Assembly: GCA_039030715.1 (NCBI GenBank)
Contig: JBCCDU010000019.1
Span: 1 to 55,182, forward strand
DNA from: Thermohalobaculum sp039030715
Lineage (GTDB): Bacteria; Pseudomonadota; Alphaproteobacteria; Rhodobacterales; Rhodobacteraceae
DNA length: 55,182 bases
Direction of reading: 5' to 3'
Numbering within the stretch: position 1 is the stretch's first letter; every line of letters begins with the position of its first letter. The notes under the pieces are model-generated. The model saw only the letters and a program-made list of their open reading frames with translations. It had not been told where the DNA came from and did not search any database. This document shows positions 16,715 through 24,980 of the stretch, piece after piece. A program made the translations under genes and the position numbers.

Positions 16715-18730
16715 GTGGATATCGAACAGATGAAAGCGGCCGACCCGCGCCGGTTTGCCATGGCCAATGCGCTGCGTGTGCTGGCACTGGACGCGGTGAA
16801 AGCCGCCAATTCCGGGCATTCCGGCATGCCGATGGGCATGGCCGATGTGGCGACCGTGCTGTTCGACAAACATCTGCGCTTCAACCCGGACGAACCGCAT
16901 TGGCCCGACCGCGACCGCTTTGTGCTCAGCGCGGGCCATGGCTCGATGCTGCTCTATGGCCTGCTGCACCTGACCGGCTACGCCTCGATGCCGATCAGCG
17001 AGATCCGCAACTTCCGCCAATTGGGCGCCGCCACGGCGGGCCACCCGGAATTCGGCCATGCGGATGGGATCGAGACCACCACCGGGCCGCTCGGCCAGGG
17101 CATCGCGACAGCCGTTGGCATGGCGATGGCCGAGGAGAACCTCCGCGCCCGTTTCGGCAAGAAAGTCGTCAACCACAAGACCTGGGTCATCGCCGGGGAT
17201 GGCTGTCTGATGGAGGGTGTCAGCCAAGAGGCGATCACGCTCGCCGGGCGCCAGCAGCTTTCGAACCTGATCGTCCTCTGGGACGACAACGGGATTTCCA
17301 TCGACGGCAAGGTCGACCTCTCAGACCGCACCGACCAGGTGGCGCGCTTCGAGGCGAGCGGCTGGGTCACGAAGGCCATCGACGGGCATGATACAGCCGA
17401 AATCGAGGCAGCGCTGGATTGGGCGGTGACCCAGAAATCCCCTGTGATGATCGCCTGCAAGACCCATATCGGCTTCGGCGCTCCGACCCAGCAGGATACT
17501 TCCAAGGCCCACGGCGCGATTACTGGCGATGACGAGATCGCAGGCGCCCGCGCGGCCTATGGCTGGACCGACGCGCCCTTCGACATCCCCGCCCAGATCA
17601 AGGCGGATTGGGAGAAGACGGCCGAGCGCGGTCGCGACGCCCACACCGAATGGGGCGCGGCGCTGAGCGCGCTCAGCGCCACCAAACAGGTGGAATTTGC
17701 CCGCGTCATGGCCGGCGACGCCCCGAAACGCCTCGCGTCCGCCATCCGCGGCGCCAAGAAGGCGTTTGTCGAGAACGCCCCGAAACTGGCCACCCGCGCG
17801 GCCTCGGAACAGGTGCTGAAGGCGGTGAACCCGGTGATGCCCGAAACGATGGGCGGATCGGCGGACCTCACCGGCTCGAACAACACGTTGACCCCGGATA
17901 TGGGCGTCTTCGACATCGAAAACCGCAAGGGCCGCTATGTCTATTACGGCATCCGCGAACATGGCATGGCGGCGGCCATGAACGGCATGGCGCTCCATGG
18001 CGGGGTGCAACCCTATGGCGGGACCTTCATGGTCTTCACCGATTATGCCCGCGCGGCGATGCGCCTCTCCGCGCTGATGAAACAACGGGTCGTCTATGTG
18101 ATGACCCATGACAGCATCGGCCTGGGTGAGGACGGCCCGACCCACCAGCCGGTGGAACATCTGGCGATGCTGCGTGCGACCCCCGATCTGGCGGTCTTCC
18201 GCCCGGCGGACGGGGTGGAAACGGCGGAGGCGTGGGAGCTGGCCCTGCAGGCCAACGGCCCCTCCGTGCTGGCGCTAACCCGCCAGGGCATCCCCACCCT
18301 GCGCGACAAGCATACCAACAAGAACCTCACCGCCCAGGGCGGCTATATCCTGGCCGATGCCGAAAACAAGCGCCGCGCGATCCTGATGGCCACCGGCTCG
18401 GAGGTTTCGATCGCGATGGAGGCCAAGGCCTTGCTGGAGGCAGACGGCATCGGCACCCGCGTCGTCTCCATGCCCTGCTGGGAGCTGTTCGAGGAGCAGC
18501 CCGAGGCCTATCGCAAGCGCGTCCTGCCCGCAGGCCCGGTCCGCGTGGCGGTCGAGGCCGCCGTGCGCTTCGGCTGGGACCGCTGGCTCTATGGCGAGCG
18601 GGGCAAGCGCGAGAAGGGCGAATTCGTGGGCATGCACGGCTTTGGCGCCTCCGCCCCCGCGGGCGAGCTCTTCAAGCATTTCGGCATCACGGGCGAGGCC
18701 GTCGCCGCCAAGGTCAAAGCCATGCTCTGA
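16715..18730 (+). CDS. tkt: Transketolase
   Basis: Transketolase moves two-carbon ketol units in the pentose phosphate and Calvin pathways using thiamine diphosphate. The 671-residue length is normal. Visible parts are NSGHSGMPMGMA, SAGHGSMLLYGLLHL, the ThDP motif GDGCLMEG to WDDNGISIDG, and the pyrimidine-domain EHGMAAAMNGMALHGG and HDSIGLGEDGPTHQPVEH. I use GTG at 16715 with AAGAGGA upstream; an ATG at 16730 is possible. Its 3' end is convergent with the carbonic anhydrase gene. Confidence 0.93.
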   Translation: MDIEQMKAADPRRFAMANALRVLALDAVKAANSGHSGMPMGMADVATVLFDKHLRFNPDEPHWPDRDRFVLSAGHGSMLLYGLLHLTGYASMPISEIRNFRQLGAATAGHPEFGHADGIETTTGPLGQGIATAVGMAMAEENLRARFGKKVVNHKTWVIAGDGCLMEGVSQEAITLAGRQQLSNLIVLWDDNGISIDGKVDLSDRTDQVARFEASGWVTKAIDGHDTAEIEAALDWAVTQKSPVMIACKTHIGFGAPTQQDTSKAHGAITGDDEIAGARAAYGWTDAPFDIPAQIKADWEKTAERGRDAHTEWGAALSALSATKQVEFARVMAGDAPKRLASAIRGAKKAFVENAPKLATRAASEQVLKAVNPVMPETMGGSADLTGSNNTLTPDMGVFDIENRKGRYVYYGIREHGMAAAMNGMALHGGVQPYGGTFMVFTDYARAAMRLSALMKQRVVYVMTHDSIGLGEDGPTHQPVEHLAMLRATPDLAVFRPADGVETAEAWELALQANGPSVLALTRQGIPTLRDKHTNKNLTAQGGYILADAENKRRAILMATGSEVSIAMEAKALLEADGIGTRVVSMPCWELFEEQPEAYRKRVLPAGPVRVAVEAAVRFGWDRWLYGERGKREKGEFVGMHGFGASAPAGELFKHFGITGEAVAAKVKAML

Positions 18731-18737
18731 CCCAGGA

Positions 18738-18756
18738 CCGCCGGGACAACCGGCGG
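18738..18756. terminator. Hairpin between tkt and the carbonic anhydrase gene
   Basis: CCGCCGG and CCGGCGG pair around a five-base loop, between two convergent stop codons. No long T-run follows, so it is a tentative bidirectional terminator. Confidence 0.4.
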
Positions 18757-18770
18757 CCCCAATTCTTGGT

Positions 18771-19625
18771 TCAGAACTCGATCGGCGCCAGCAGATCAGG
18801 GTTCTTGACCAGGTTGCGCACTCCATGGGCCCATTGCTCTTCAAAGACATTGTCGCTCAGCCAGGCCTCCACCGACTGGATCGAAACCTTGGCCACGCGG
18901 GGCCGCACGCTCCACGACACCTGCAGGGGAGAGCCTTTCTCGTTATAGCTCGGCCCGGTGGTCGAGCCCGCATATTGCACCGGGACGCCGGTATCGGTGG
19001 GGATGTTCACCGCCTGATGCAGACCACCCACCACCTGATGTTCGGTCAGTTCGACAAAGTCCCGCGCGCTCTCGTCATTCACCAGCACGAAGACCTGGGT
19101 TTCCACCCGAAGCTGCGGGTTGATGATCGCCTCGCTCAGGCAGGCCCCAAGTGTCGGACCAGGCGTGACCTGCGCTGTGGTGTGGACGTAATGCACCTCA
19201 ATCGTGTCGCCCGGCGCCAGATCACCGTATTTGCCCTCGCCCACCTTGCGGCCCAGCGGCGCGAGTTCCGCCTCGCTCAGCGTGCCGGAATAGACAAAGC
19301 CGGTGCCCGCCCCCTTGCCGTCGCCATTGCCGCGATAGGTCGTGAACTCGCCGCCGCGATGCTCGGCGCTCTCATGGAAGTGGATATTGCAGAGGTTCAT
19401 CGCCGTATGGCTCGGCGCCGCCTCGAAGCTGCGCAGATTGGTTCCTTCGATGGCATCGATATCGCGCGGCGCCTGGGGTCCGAACCCCGCGCCCGCGGTG
19501 CTCTCGGCCAAGGCCGCGCGCTGATCGGCAACCGTCTGATCGGACACCTCGCCCGCGGCAAAGGCCGCGCCGCCCGTCACCATCAGCGACGCCGTCATCG
19601 CGACCAGCTTTTGCATGTTCTTCAT
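18771..19625 (-). CDS. Exported delta-class carbonic anhydrase
   Basis: The 284-residue protein starts with a signal peptide (MKNMQKLVAMTASLMVTGGA, cut near AFAAG). The mature part has MNLCNIHFHESAEHRGGEF, a Cys followed by two HxH-like zinc ligands; the late HQAVNIPTDTGVPVQYAGST; and EQWAHGVRNLV. These match bacterial proteins annotated as delta-class carbonic anhydrase, a class first known from diatoms. The enzyme would hydrate CO2 in the periplasm. ATG at 19625 is preceded by AAGGGAGAG. The much longer frame reaching 20714 crosses the NUDIX gene and is spurious. The naming is from memory of that family's sequence pattern. Confidence 0.72.
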   Translation of the reverse strand: MKNMQKLVAMTASLMVTGGAAFAAGEVSDQTVADQRAALAESTAGAGFGPQAPRDIDAIEGTNLRSFEAAPSHTAMNLCNIHFHESAEHRGGEFTTYRGNGDGKGAGTGFVYSGTLSEAELAPLGRKVGEGKYGDLAPGDTIEVHYVHTTAQVTPGPTLGACLSEAIINPQLRVETQVFVLVNDESARDFVELTEHQVVGGLHQAVNIPTDTGVPVQYAGSTTGPSYNEKGSPLQVSWSVRPRVAKVSIQSVEAWLSDNVFEEQWAHGVRNLVKNPDLLAPIEF

Positions 19626-19843
19626 CTCTCTCCCTTTCGATACAGCACCGTCTGTCAGCCTGTAAATCGAGACTAAGATGGCCAATATTGGCCATGCGCT
19701 GCCGGTGTTTAGCATAGGCCGCGCATACGCCGGGGCAACGCAATAAGGCTGATCAATTCGTGAATTGTGAACGGTGCCGGTCCCATCGCTGGCGCGCCCG
19801 GCAAGGACCGCGTAATCAGAACCACCCAACCAGCGGAGCCGAC

Positions 19844-20398
19844 ATGACCAGCGACCCGGATATCGAAACCCTCTCCAGCGCCACGGTGTTCGAAAGCAAG
19901 TGGATGCGTGTGCGCGAAGACAGGATCCGCCGCCGCGACGGCTCGACCGGCACCTACGGCGTGGTCGACAAGGCGGATTTCGCCGTTGTCGCCGCCATCC
20001 AGGACGGTCATATCCACATGGTCGAGCAGTTCCGCTATCCCATCGGGCGCCGGGTGTGGGAACTGCCCATGGGCGGCGTTCAGGGACCCACCGACCTGAC
20101 GCTGGAGCAGATCGCCCATCGCGAGCTGCGCGAAGAGACTGGGGTGAGCGCGGGGCGCATGGAACGCATCGGCCGTCTGCATCCCGCCTATGGCTACAGC
20201 AGCCATGCCTTCGAGCTGTTCCTGGCCAACGATCTGACCGCCGGAGAGCCCGCACGCGAGGCGGAGGAGCAGGACATGATCTCGTGCGCCATGCCGCTGG
20301 ACGAGATGCTGGGGATGATCCGCGATGGCCGACTGGTCGATGGACCCACGGTGGCCGCCATGGGGCTTCTGATGCTGCACGGGCGCCTGCCTGTCTGA
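19844..20398 (+). CDS. NUDIX hydrolase, ADP-ribose pyrophosphatase-like
   Basis: The 184-residue protein has the Nudix box in the form LEQIAHRELREETGV, with GGV upstream and ELP before it (WELPMGGVQGP), as in ADP-sugar pyrophosphatases. VVAAIQDGHIHMVEQFRYP is the substrate-side strand of that subgroup. It probably hydrolyses ADP-ribose or a related nucleoside diphosphate derivative, but the substrate is inferred from subgroup resemblance only. ATG 19844 has CGGAG upstream and gives the normal N-terminus. Its upstream region is shared with the divergent carbonic anhydrase gene. Confidence 0.8.
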   Translation: MTSDPDIETLSSATVFESKWMRVREDRIRRRDGSTGTYGVVDKADFAVVAAIQDGHIHMVEQFRYPIGRRVWELPMGGVQGPTDLTLEQIAHRELREETGVSAGRMERIGRLHPAYGYSSHAFELFLANDLTAGEPAREAEEQDMISCAMPLDEMLGMIRDGRLVDGPTVAAMGLLMLHGRLPV

Positions 20399-20816
20399 GC
20401 GTGCGAGGCACGACGGCACCTCGCGCAAATCGACATAGATCCGAGTTAACGGACAAATCTGTCGCGTTTGTCGCGAAATGAATCGCGCCGCATGTCGCGT
20501 CGGGGGTCGTGATGTGTCGCGCCGGTAACCGGCGCGGAAACGGCTGCTCTGTCAGAGCTTGGGAATAGTGGAAAATGGGTGCGACGGACGGGTCGCCTCT
20601 CCCATCCGCCGCGGGTCGAGACGGGGGATGCCCCGACCCATTTGTCACCCACATCGACCAGCCCTCAGCGGACCGGCCTGTGGGCGACATCTCCGGACGG
20701 ATGCGCTTGGCCAAAACACGCCGGACACCCGCTGTCGCCTCCTAAAATATAGGCTGCGGGGGGATTTTCGACAAGACGCCAAGTGTATTTTTGTTATTAT
20801 TATCAATACTTTAGAG

Positions 20817-20832
20817 TGTGACGATCCTCACA
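20817..20832. promoter_or_regulatory. CRP/FNR-family palindrome 1 upstream of gap
   Basis: TGTGACGATCCTCACA has the exact TGTGA-N6-TCACA dyad recognised by CRP-type regulators. It lies 213 bases before the gap start codon, in an AT-rich tract that could hold a promoter. Which CRP/FNR-family protein binds it in this organism is unknown. Confidence 0.6.
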
Positions 20833-20871
20833 ACGCACAAATTCGCCAGACGGATCAGCACGTTGCTAAGA

Positions 20872-20887
20872 TGTGATTTTCCTCACA
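20872..20887. promoter_or_regulatory. CRP/FNR-family palindrome 2 upstream of gap
   Basis: TGTGATTTTCCTCACA is a second perfect TGTGA-N6-TCACA dyad, centred 55 bp from the first. The two spacers also share TCC at the same place. A pair at this spacing suggests cooperative or looped control of gap. Confidence 0.6.
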
Positions 20888-21044
20888 GCCCGCAAAAAAG
20901 TTTCCGCGATATCTCTGCAATGCCCGGGTTTCAGCCGGCGCATAGCCGGTTTCGGGCAAATCGGATTGATCTTTGGCGGCGCGGGCGATAAATCCCCGCG
21001 CAAGGGCACTCCGCCCGGTTTTCGTCTTAGCGAGGAGAGTACAC

Positions 21045-22046
21045 ATGGCCGTCAACGTCGCCATCAACGGGTTCGGACGCATCGGGCGCAACATTCTGCG
21101 CGCCATCGTCGAGTCGGGCCGTACCGATATTAAAGTTATTGCAATCAATGACTTAGGTCCGGTCGAAACCAATGCCCACCTGATGCGCTACGACTCGGTT
21201 CATGGTCGTTTCCCCGGCGAGGTAAAGGTCGATGGCGACACGATCGACGTCGGCACGGGCCCGATCCGGGTGACCGCGATCCGCAACCCAGCCGAGCTGC
21301 CCTGGGGCGATGTGGACATTGCGATGGAATGCACCGGCATCTTCGCCGACAAGGAAAAGGCCAGCGCCCACCTGCAAAACGGCTCGAAAAAGGTGCTGGT
21401 CTCGGCGCCCGCGGGCGGTGCGGACAAGACCATCGTCTATGGCGTGAACCACGACATGCTGGACGCCAGCGACACTGTGGTATCGAATGCCTCCTGTACA
21501 ACCAATTGCTTGTCGCCGGTTGCTCATGTTCTGCATGAAGCCATCGGGATCGAGCGCGGGGTGATGACCACCATCCATTCCTATACCGGCGATCAGCCGA
21601 CGCTGGACGTGATGCACAAGGATCTCTACCGCGGCCGGGCGGCGGCGATGAGCATGATCCCGACCTCCACCGGGGCGGCCAAGGCCGTGGGCCTCGTGCT
21701 GCCAGACCTGAACGGCAAGCTGGACGGCTTCGCGATCCGTGTGCCCACGCCCAATGTCTCGGTCGTGGACCTGAAATTCGTCGCCAAACGCGATACCACA
21801 ACCGAAGAGATCAACGACGCCATCCGCAAGGCCGCAGACGGGCCGCTGAAGGGCATCCTCGGCTACACCGATGAAAAGCTGGTTTCGATGGATTTCAACC
21901 ACGACCCGCGTTCCAGCGTCTTCCATTGCGATCAGACCAAAGTGATCGAGGGCACGCTCTGCTCGATCCTGACCTGGTACGACAATGAATGGGGCTTCTC
22001 GAACCGCATGTCGGACACTGCCGTGGCGATGGCGAAAACCCTCTGA
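21045..22046 (+). CDS. gap: Glyceraldehyde-3-phosphate dehydrogenase, type I
   Basis: GAPDH catalyses the phosphorylating oxidation of glyceraldehyde-3-phosphate in glycolysis and its reverse in gluconeogenesis. The 333-residue protein has NGFGRIGRN for the dinucleotide fold, the active-site SNASCTTNCLSP with Cys151, TIHSYTGDQ with the catalytic His, and WYDNEWGFSNRM near the end. ATG at 21045 is preceded by GAGGAGAG, which rules out the longer frame from 20973. The stop overlaps the ridA start (TGATG), and a GNAT gene follows, forming a three-gene unit behind two CRP-type sites. Confidence 0.95.
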   Translation: MAVNVAINGFGRIGRNILRAIVESGRTDIKVIAINDLGPVETNAHLMRYDSVHGRFPGEVKVDGDTIDVGTGPIRVTAIRNPAELPWGDVDIAMECTGIFADKEKASAHLQNGSKKVLVSAPAGGADKTIVYGVNHDMLDASDTVVSNASCTTNCLSPVAHVLHEAIGIERGVMTTIHSYTGDQPTLDVMHKDLYRGRAAAMSMIPTSTGAAKAVGLVLPDLNGKLDGFAIRVPTPNVSVVDLKFVAKRDTTTEEINDAIRKAADGPLKGILGYTDEKLVSMDFNHDPRSSVFHCDQTKVIEGTLCSILTWYDNEWGFSNRMSDTAVAMAKTL

Positions 22047-22483
22047 TGACAGACCGGATTAATGTCAACCCGCCGGAAATGTGGGGAGACACCGGGTTTC
22101 CGATGAACCAGGGCGTCGTCGAGCCTGCCGGGCGCCGCGTTCACGTGACGGGACAGGTCGCGTGGGACAGGGACATGAACCTGATCGGCGGAGACGATGC
22201 GGGGGCCCAGACCCGCGCAGCCCTGGAAAACATCCAGGCGGTCCTCGGAGCGCTCGGGGGAGATCTGGGCGATATCGTCTCGCTCACGACCTATTTCGTG
22301 CGCGACGAGGACAAGGCGGCGATAACCGAAGCCAGGGCCGAAATGCTGGAAAAGGCAACGGGGCCAACCGCTACGGGCGTGCGCGTGGCAGGCCTGTGGG
22401 CGCCGGACCTTCTGGTGGAATTGACAGCAATCGCGGTTATTCCGGAGAGCCGCTTCACGGATCGGAATGGACCGGACAGATGA
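22046..22483 (+). CDS. RidA/YjgF family protein
   Basis: RidA proteins hydrolyse reactive enamine/imine intermediates such as 2-aminoacrylate. The 145-residue protein has HVTGQVAWDRDMNLIGG, AQTRAALENIQAVLGALG and TGVRVAGLWAPDLLVELTAIAV, with the late strand in which RidA proper keeps a catalytic Arg; here the position before VAGL is Arg (GVRVAGL). The N-terminus is longer than in canonical RidA, so it may belong to one of the Rid2-7 subgroups. It starts inside the gap stop codon and overlaps the GNAT gene by four bases. Confidence 0.8.
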   Translation: MTDRINVNPPEMWGDTGFPMNQGVVEPAGRRVHVTGQVAWDRDMNLIGGDDAGAQTRAALENIQAVLGALGGDLGDIVSLTTYFVRDEDKAAITEARAEMLEKATGPTATGVRVAGLWAPDLLVELTAIAVIPESRFTDRNGPDR

Positions 22484-23055
22484 TCCCGCTCGCGCCCCCC
22501 TTTCGCCTCGCGGCGCCGGAAGATGGCCCTGTGCTTGCCGAACTGGTAAATGCGGCAGGTGAGGGGCTGGCCTATTACTTCTGGAGCAAATCCGCCGCGC
22601 CCGGCGAAGATCCATGGGCACTGGGCATCGCCCGTCAACGCGAGCGCGCGGCGGAGGGCAAAATCGTGGTGATCGATCACGGCGATGGGCCTGTCGCGGC
22701 GCTCACCGGTTACGAGATCGACAGCGCAGAACCGGTCGAGGAGCTGAGCCCAGTTATTCAACCCCTGCAGGCATTGGAAAACCAGGCGCTGGACAGCTGG
22801 TACGTCAATGTCCTCGCCGCCCTGCCCGACCAACGCGGCAAAGGCCATGGCACGGCCTTGCTGGGTTTGGCAGAACAGATCTGCCGCGATCTGGGCCGTC
22901 CGAAACTGAGCCTGATCGTGCATGATACGAATACGGGCGCGCGTGACCTCTATGCCAGCCAGGGATACCGCGACGTGGCGACGCGCGCGATCATCCGCGA
23001 AGACTGGGAAACCGATGGCAAGGATTGGATCCTGATGATCAAGGACCTTGCCTAA
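22480..23055 (+). CDS. GNAT family N-acetyltransferase
   Basis: The 191-residue protein has the acetyl-CoA-binding motif A in the form YVNVLAALPDQRGKGHGTALL near residue 108, where Q/RxxGxG/A is RGKGHG. It continues with LSLIVHDTNTGARDLYASQGY, the typical GNAT motif B. The acceptor is unknown. It is the last gene of the gap-ridA unit and starts with a four-base overlap. Confidence 0.82.
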   Translation: MIPLAPPFRLAAPEDGPVLAELVNAAGEGLAYYFWSKSAAPGEDPWALGIARQRERAAEGKIVVIDHGDGPVAALTGYEIDSAEPVEELSPVIQPLQALENQALDSWYVNVLAALPDQRGKGHGTALLGLAEQICRDLGRPKLSLIVHDTNTGARDLYASQGYRDVATRAIIREDWETDGKDWILMIKDLA

Positions 23056-23180
23056 CCCCCCTGGCCGCGTGCTCCCATGCACCCGCAGGCGAGGTTTTGG
23101 GGTCAGTCTTTGCCCACCCACCCACACGCGGCCAGGGTCCGGATATGTCGTTTTCCGTGTTCACCGACCGGGCGGGGTGC

Positions 23181-23609
23181 TCAGGGGAACAACTGAGTGA
23201 CCAAGGACTGGATCTTGTCCTCGGTTCGACCAAACTTCCCGAAGTTGAGGCCACCCTGCTTCGCGTCATAGACAGCGCGCCCGATCTCGCCGCTGTCGTC
23301 GGTCACGATCAACTCGGCATAATACAAATAGAGCGCGAGATCCCAGCGCCAATTCGCCGTGTATGTCATGACGGTTGCGCACTCTTCTCGGCTCGCCCGA
23401 TCCACCGTCTGTACCGCGATACTGCGCGCGGCAATCTGGCGGACCAGCGCAGGCTCGAAGCCCGGTTGGGCCACATCCCTATTCGTCTCGACGCAAAGGG
23501 TGTCGACGGGTTTCGCTGCGACAGGCCGTACATCCTGTTTGATCGAGCAGGCGACGATCGCGAAAGTAGATACAGCAAGGAGCAGGTATTTCGGAGCAGC
23601 AGCAGGCAT
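23181..23609 (-). CDS. Small lipoprotein, Sbal_3080-like
   Basis: The 142-residue protein starts with a lipoprotein signal (LLLAVSTFAIVACS; lipobox VAC with Cys21). The mature part has CVETN, EECATVMTYTANWRWDLALYLYYAEL and GRAVYDAKQGGLNFGKF ending with LVTQLFP. The TYTANWRWDLALY and YDA..G..N..KF patterns match a small lipoprotein family named after Shewanella Sbal_3080; its function is unknown. A single gene between convergent and same-strand neighbours. Confidence 0.72.
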   Translation of the reverse strand: MPAAAPKYLLLAVSTFAIVACSIKQDVRPVAAKPVDTLCVETNRDVAQPGFEPALVRQIAARSIAVQTVDRASREECATVMTYTANWRWDLALYLYYAELIVTDDSGEIGRAVYDAKQGGLNFGKFGRTEDKIQSLVTQLFP

Positions 23610-23714
23610 AGAAGTTCCCCCAATTAATCTTTAGGTTGATGAAAAAGGTGCATTTCAATCAATGCGCATACGCTCCTTGCGCCGGTCTTGCAATGTGTTC
23701 GGGACGATCGCGGG

Positions 23715-24503
23715 CTACTCTGGCCAATCCGGGTCACGTTTTTCCAGGAAGGCTGCCACCCCCTCCACCGTGTCGCGGTGTAGCATGTTTTCGGTGATCA
23801 CCTGGCCGGTATGGGTATAGGCGGCGTCCAGTCCCATTTCGGCCTGTTCGTAGAACGCGCGCTTGCCGATCTTGACGGCGGAGGCGAGTTTGGAGGCGAC
23901 GGTTTCGGCGAGCGACCAGGCCTCGGCCGTGATGCCTTCCTGGGGCACCACGCGGTTGACGAGGCCGATTTCGCGCGCCCGCGCGGCATCGATCATCTCG
24001 CCGGTGGTCAGCATCTCGAAAGCCTGTTTCATCGGCACATTGCGGCTGAGGGCAACCATAGGGGTGGAGCAGAAAAGCCCGATATTGACGCCGTTCACCC
24101 CGAAACGCGCGCTTTCCGCCGCCACGGCCATGTCGCATGTAGCGACCAGTTGGCAGCCCGCAGCGGTGGCGATGCCATGGACTTCGGCGATCACGGGCTG
24201 GGGCAGCCTGCGGATCGAGGTCATCATCGCCGCGCATTGGTCGAACATCTCCGAGAAAGCCGACCGTCCGCCATCCTCGGCCTGGCGCCATCCGGTCATC
24301 TGCTTGAGGTCGTGACCGGCGCAGAACGCACGACCGGAACCCCGGATCACCACGGCGCGGATGGCGGTATCCTCGGCCAGCGCATCGAAGGCCGTCTGCA
24401 ATTCGCCCAGCATCTCGCGGCTTAAGGCGTTCAGAGCCTTGGGCCGGTTCAGGGTGAGGGTGCAAATCTTGTCGGCATCCTCGCGCAACAGAATTTCGGT
24501 CAT
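23715..24503 (-). CDS. Enoyl-CoA hydratase/isomerase family protein
   Basis: The 262-residue crotonase-fold protein has LTLNRPKALNALSREM, VVIRGSGRAFCAGHDLKQM (oxyanion-hole loop) and VIAEVHGIATAAGCQLVATCDMAVAAESARFGVN. The second catalytic glutamate position of hydratases (around residue 140) reads IGLFCSTPM rather than the usual G(L/C)PEGG, so it may catalyse a different crotonase reaction. It lies 21 bases downstream of ccmH and could be read from the ccm transcript. Confidence 0.8.
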   Translation of the reverse strand: MTEILLREDADKICTLTLNRPKALNALSREMLGELQTAFDALAEDTAIRAVVIRGSGRAFCAGHDLKQMTGWRQAEDGGRSAFSEMFDQCAAMMTSIRRLPQPVIAEVHGIATAAGCQLVATCDMAVAAESARFGVNGVNIGLFCSTPMVALSRNVPMKQAFEMLTTGEMIDAARAREIGLVNRVVPQEGITAEAWSLAETVASKLASAVKIGKRAFYEQAEMGLDAAYTHTGQVITENMLHRDTVEGVAAFLEKRDPDWPE

Positions 24504-24524
24504 CCCGGCCTCCGGTGTCTTACG

Positions 24525-24980
24525 TCATTCGCCGAGCAGGCGATCGACTTTGGCCTGCTCCTCGGCGCTCAGCGGTGCCTCGGCCATGCGCGGGGCATTG
24601 GCACGGCGGCCCAGAAAGACGATCGAGCCGACCAGACCCGCGATGAAGATCAGCGGACCCGAAAGCCAGAGCAGCAGGTTGCCCGTATTCAGAGGCGGAC
24701 GCAGCAGCACGAATTCGCCGTACCTTGCAACCAGGAAATCCTTCACCTCCGCATCGCTGTCGCCGGCCACTATGCGCTCTCGCACCAGCAGCCGCAGGTC
24801 GCGGGCGAGACCGGCGTTGGAGTCGTCGATGCTCTCGTTCCGGCAGACCAGGCAGCGCACTTCCTTGGAAATTTCGCGGGCGCGTTCCTCCAACACTGGA
24901 TCGTCGAGAATCTCGTCGGGCTGCACGGCACCCGCGGCACCGGCGGTCAGGATCAGCAGGACAAGCAGCAGGCGCTTCAT
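24525..24980 (-). CDS. ccmH: Cytochrome c maturation protein CcmH (CycL)
   Basis: CcmH reduces or holds the apocytochrome haem-binding cysteines during haem ligation in the periplasm. The 151-residue protein has a signal anchor (LLLVLLILTAGAAGA), the RCLVCRNESI motif with Cys43 and Cys46, the three-helix domain (DLRLLVRERIVAGDSDAEVKDF), and a C-terminal membrane helix (LLLWLSGPLIFIAGLVGSIVFL). Start at ATG 24980 overlaps the ccmF stop by four bases; the longer frame to 25133 lies inside ccmF. Confidence 0.92.
   Translation of the reverse strand: MKRLLLVLLILTAGAAGAVQPDEILDDPVLEERAREISKEVRCLVCRNESIDDSNAGLARDLRLLVRERIVAGDSDAEVKDFLVARYGEFVLLRPPLNTGNLLLWLSGPLIFIAGLVGSIVFLGRRANAPRMAEAPLSAEEQAKVDRLLGE

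Larger units (their letters stand above)
20399..21044. other. 646-bp non-coding region upstream of gap
   Basis: No convincing gene lies here on either strand. The first third has several TGTCGCG words and a tight hairpin CGCGCCGG-TAA-CCGGCGCG at 20518-20536. The last 280 bases become AT-rich and hold two perfect CRP-type palindromes before the gap gene. The minus-strand reading frame that covers much of it has no recognisable protein pattern. Confidence 0.6.

Noticed and set aside
18771..20714. A 647-codon minus-strand frame including the carbonic anhydrase
   Set aside because: The upstream 360 codons run antisense through the NUDIX gene and non-coding DNA; the signal peptide and ribosome site place the start at 19625.
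20399..20816. Minus-strand frame or RNase P/SRP-type RNA in the gap leader
   Set aside because: I could not match conserved elements of these RNAs, and the frame has no protein pattern; left as non-coding.
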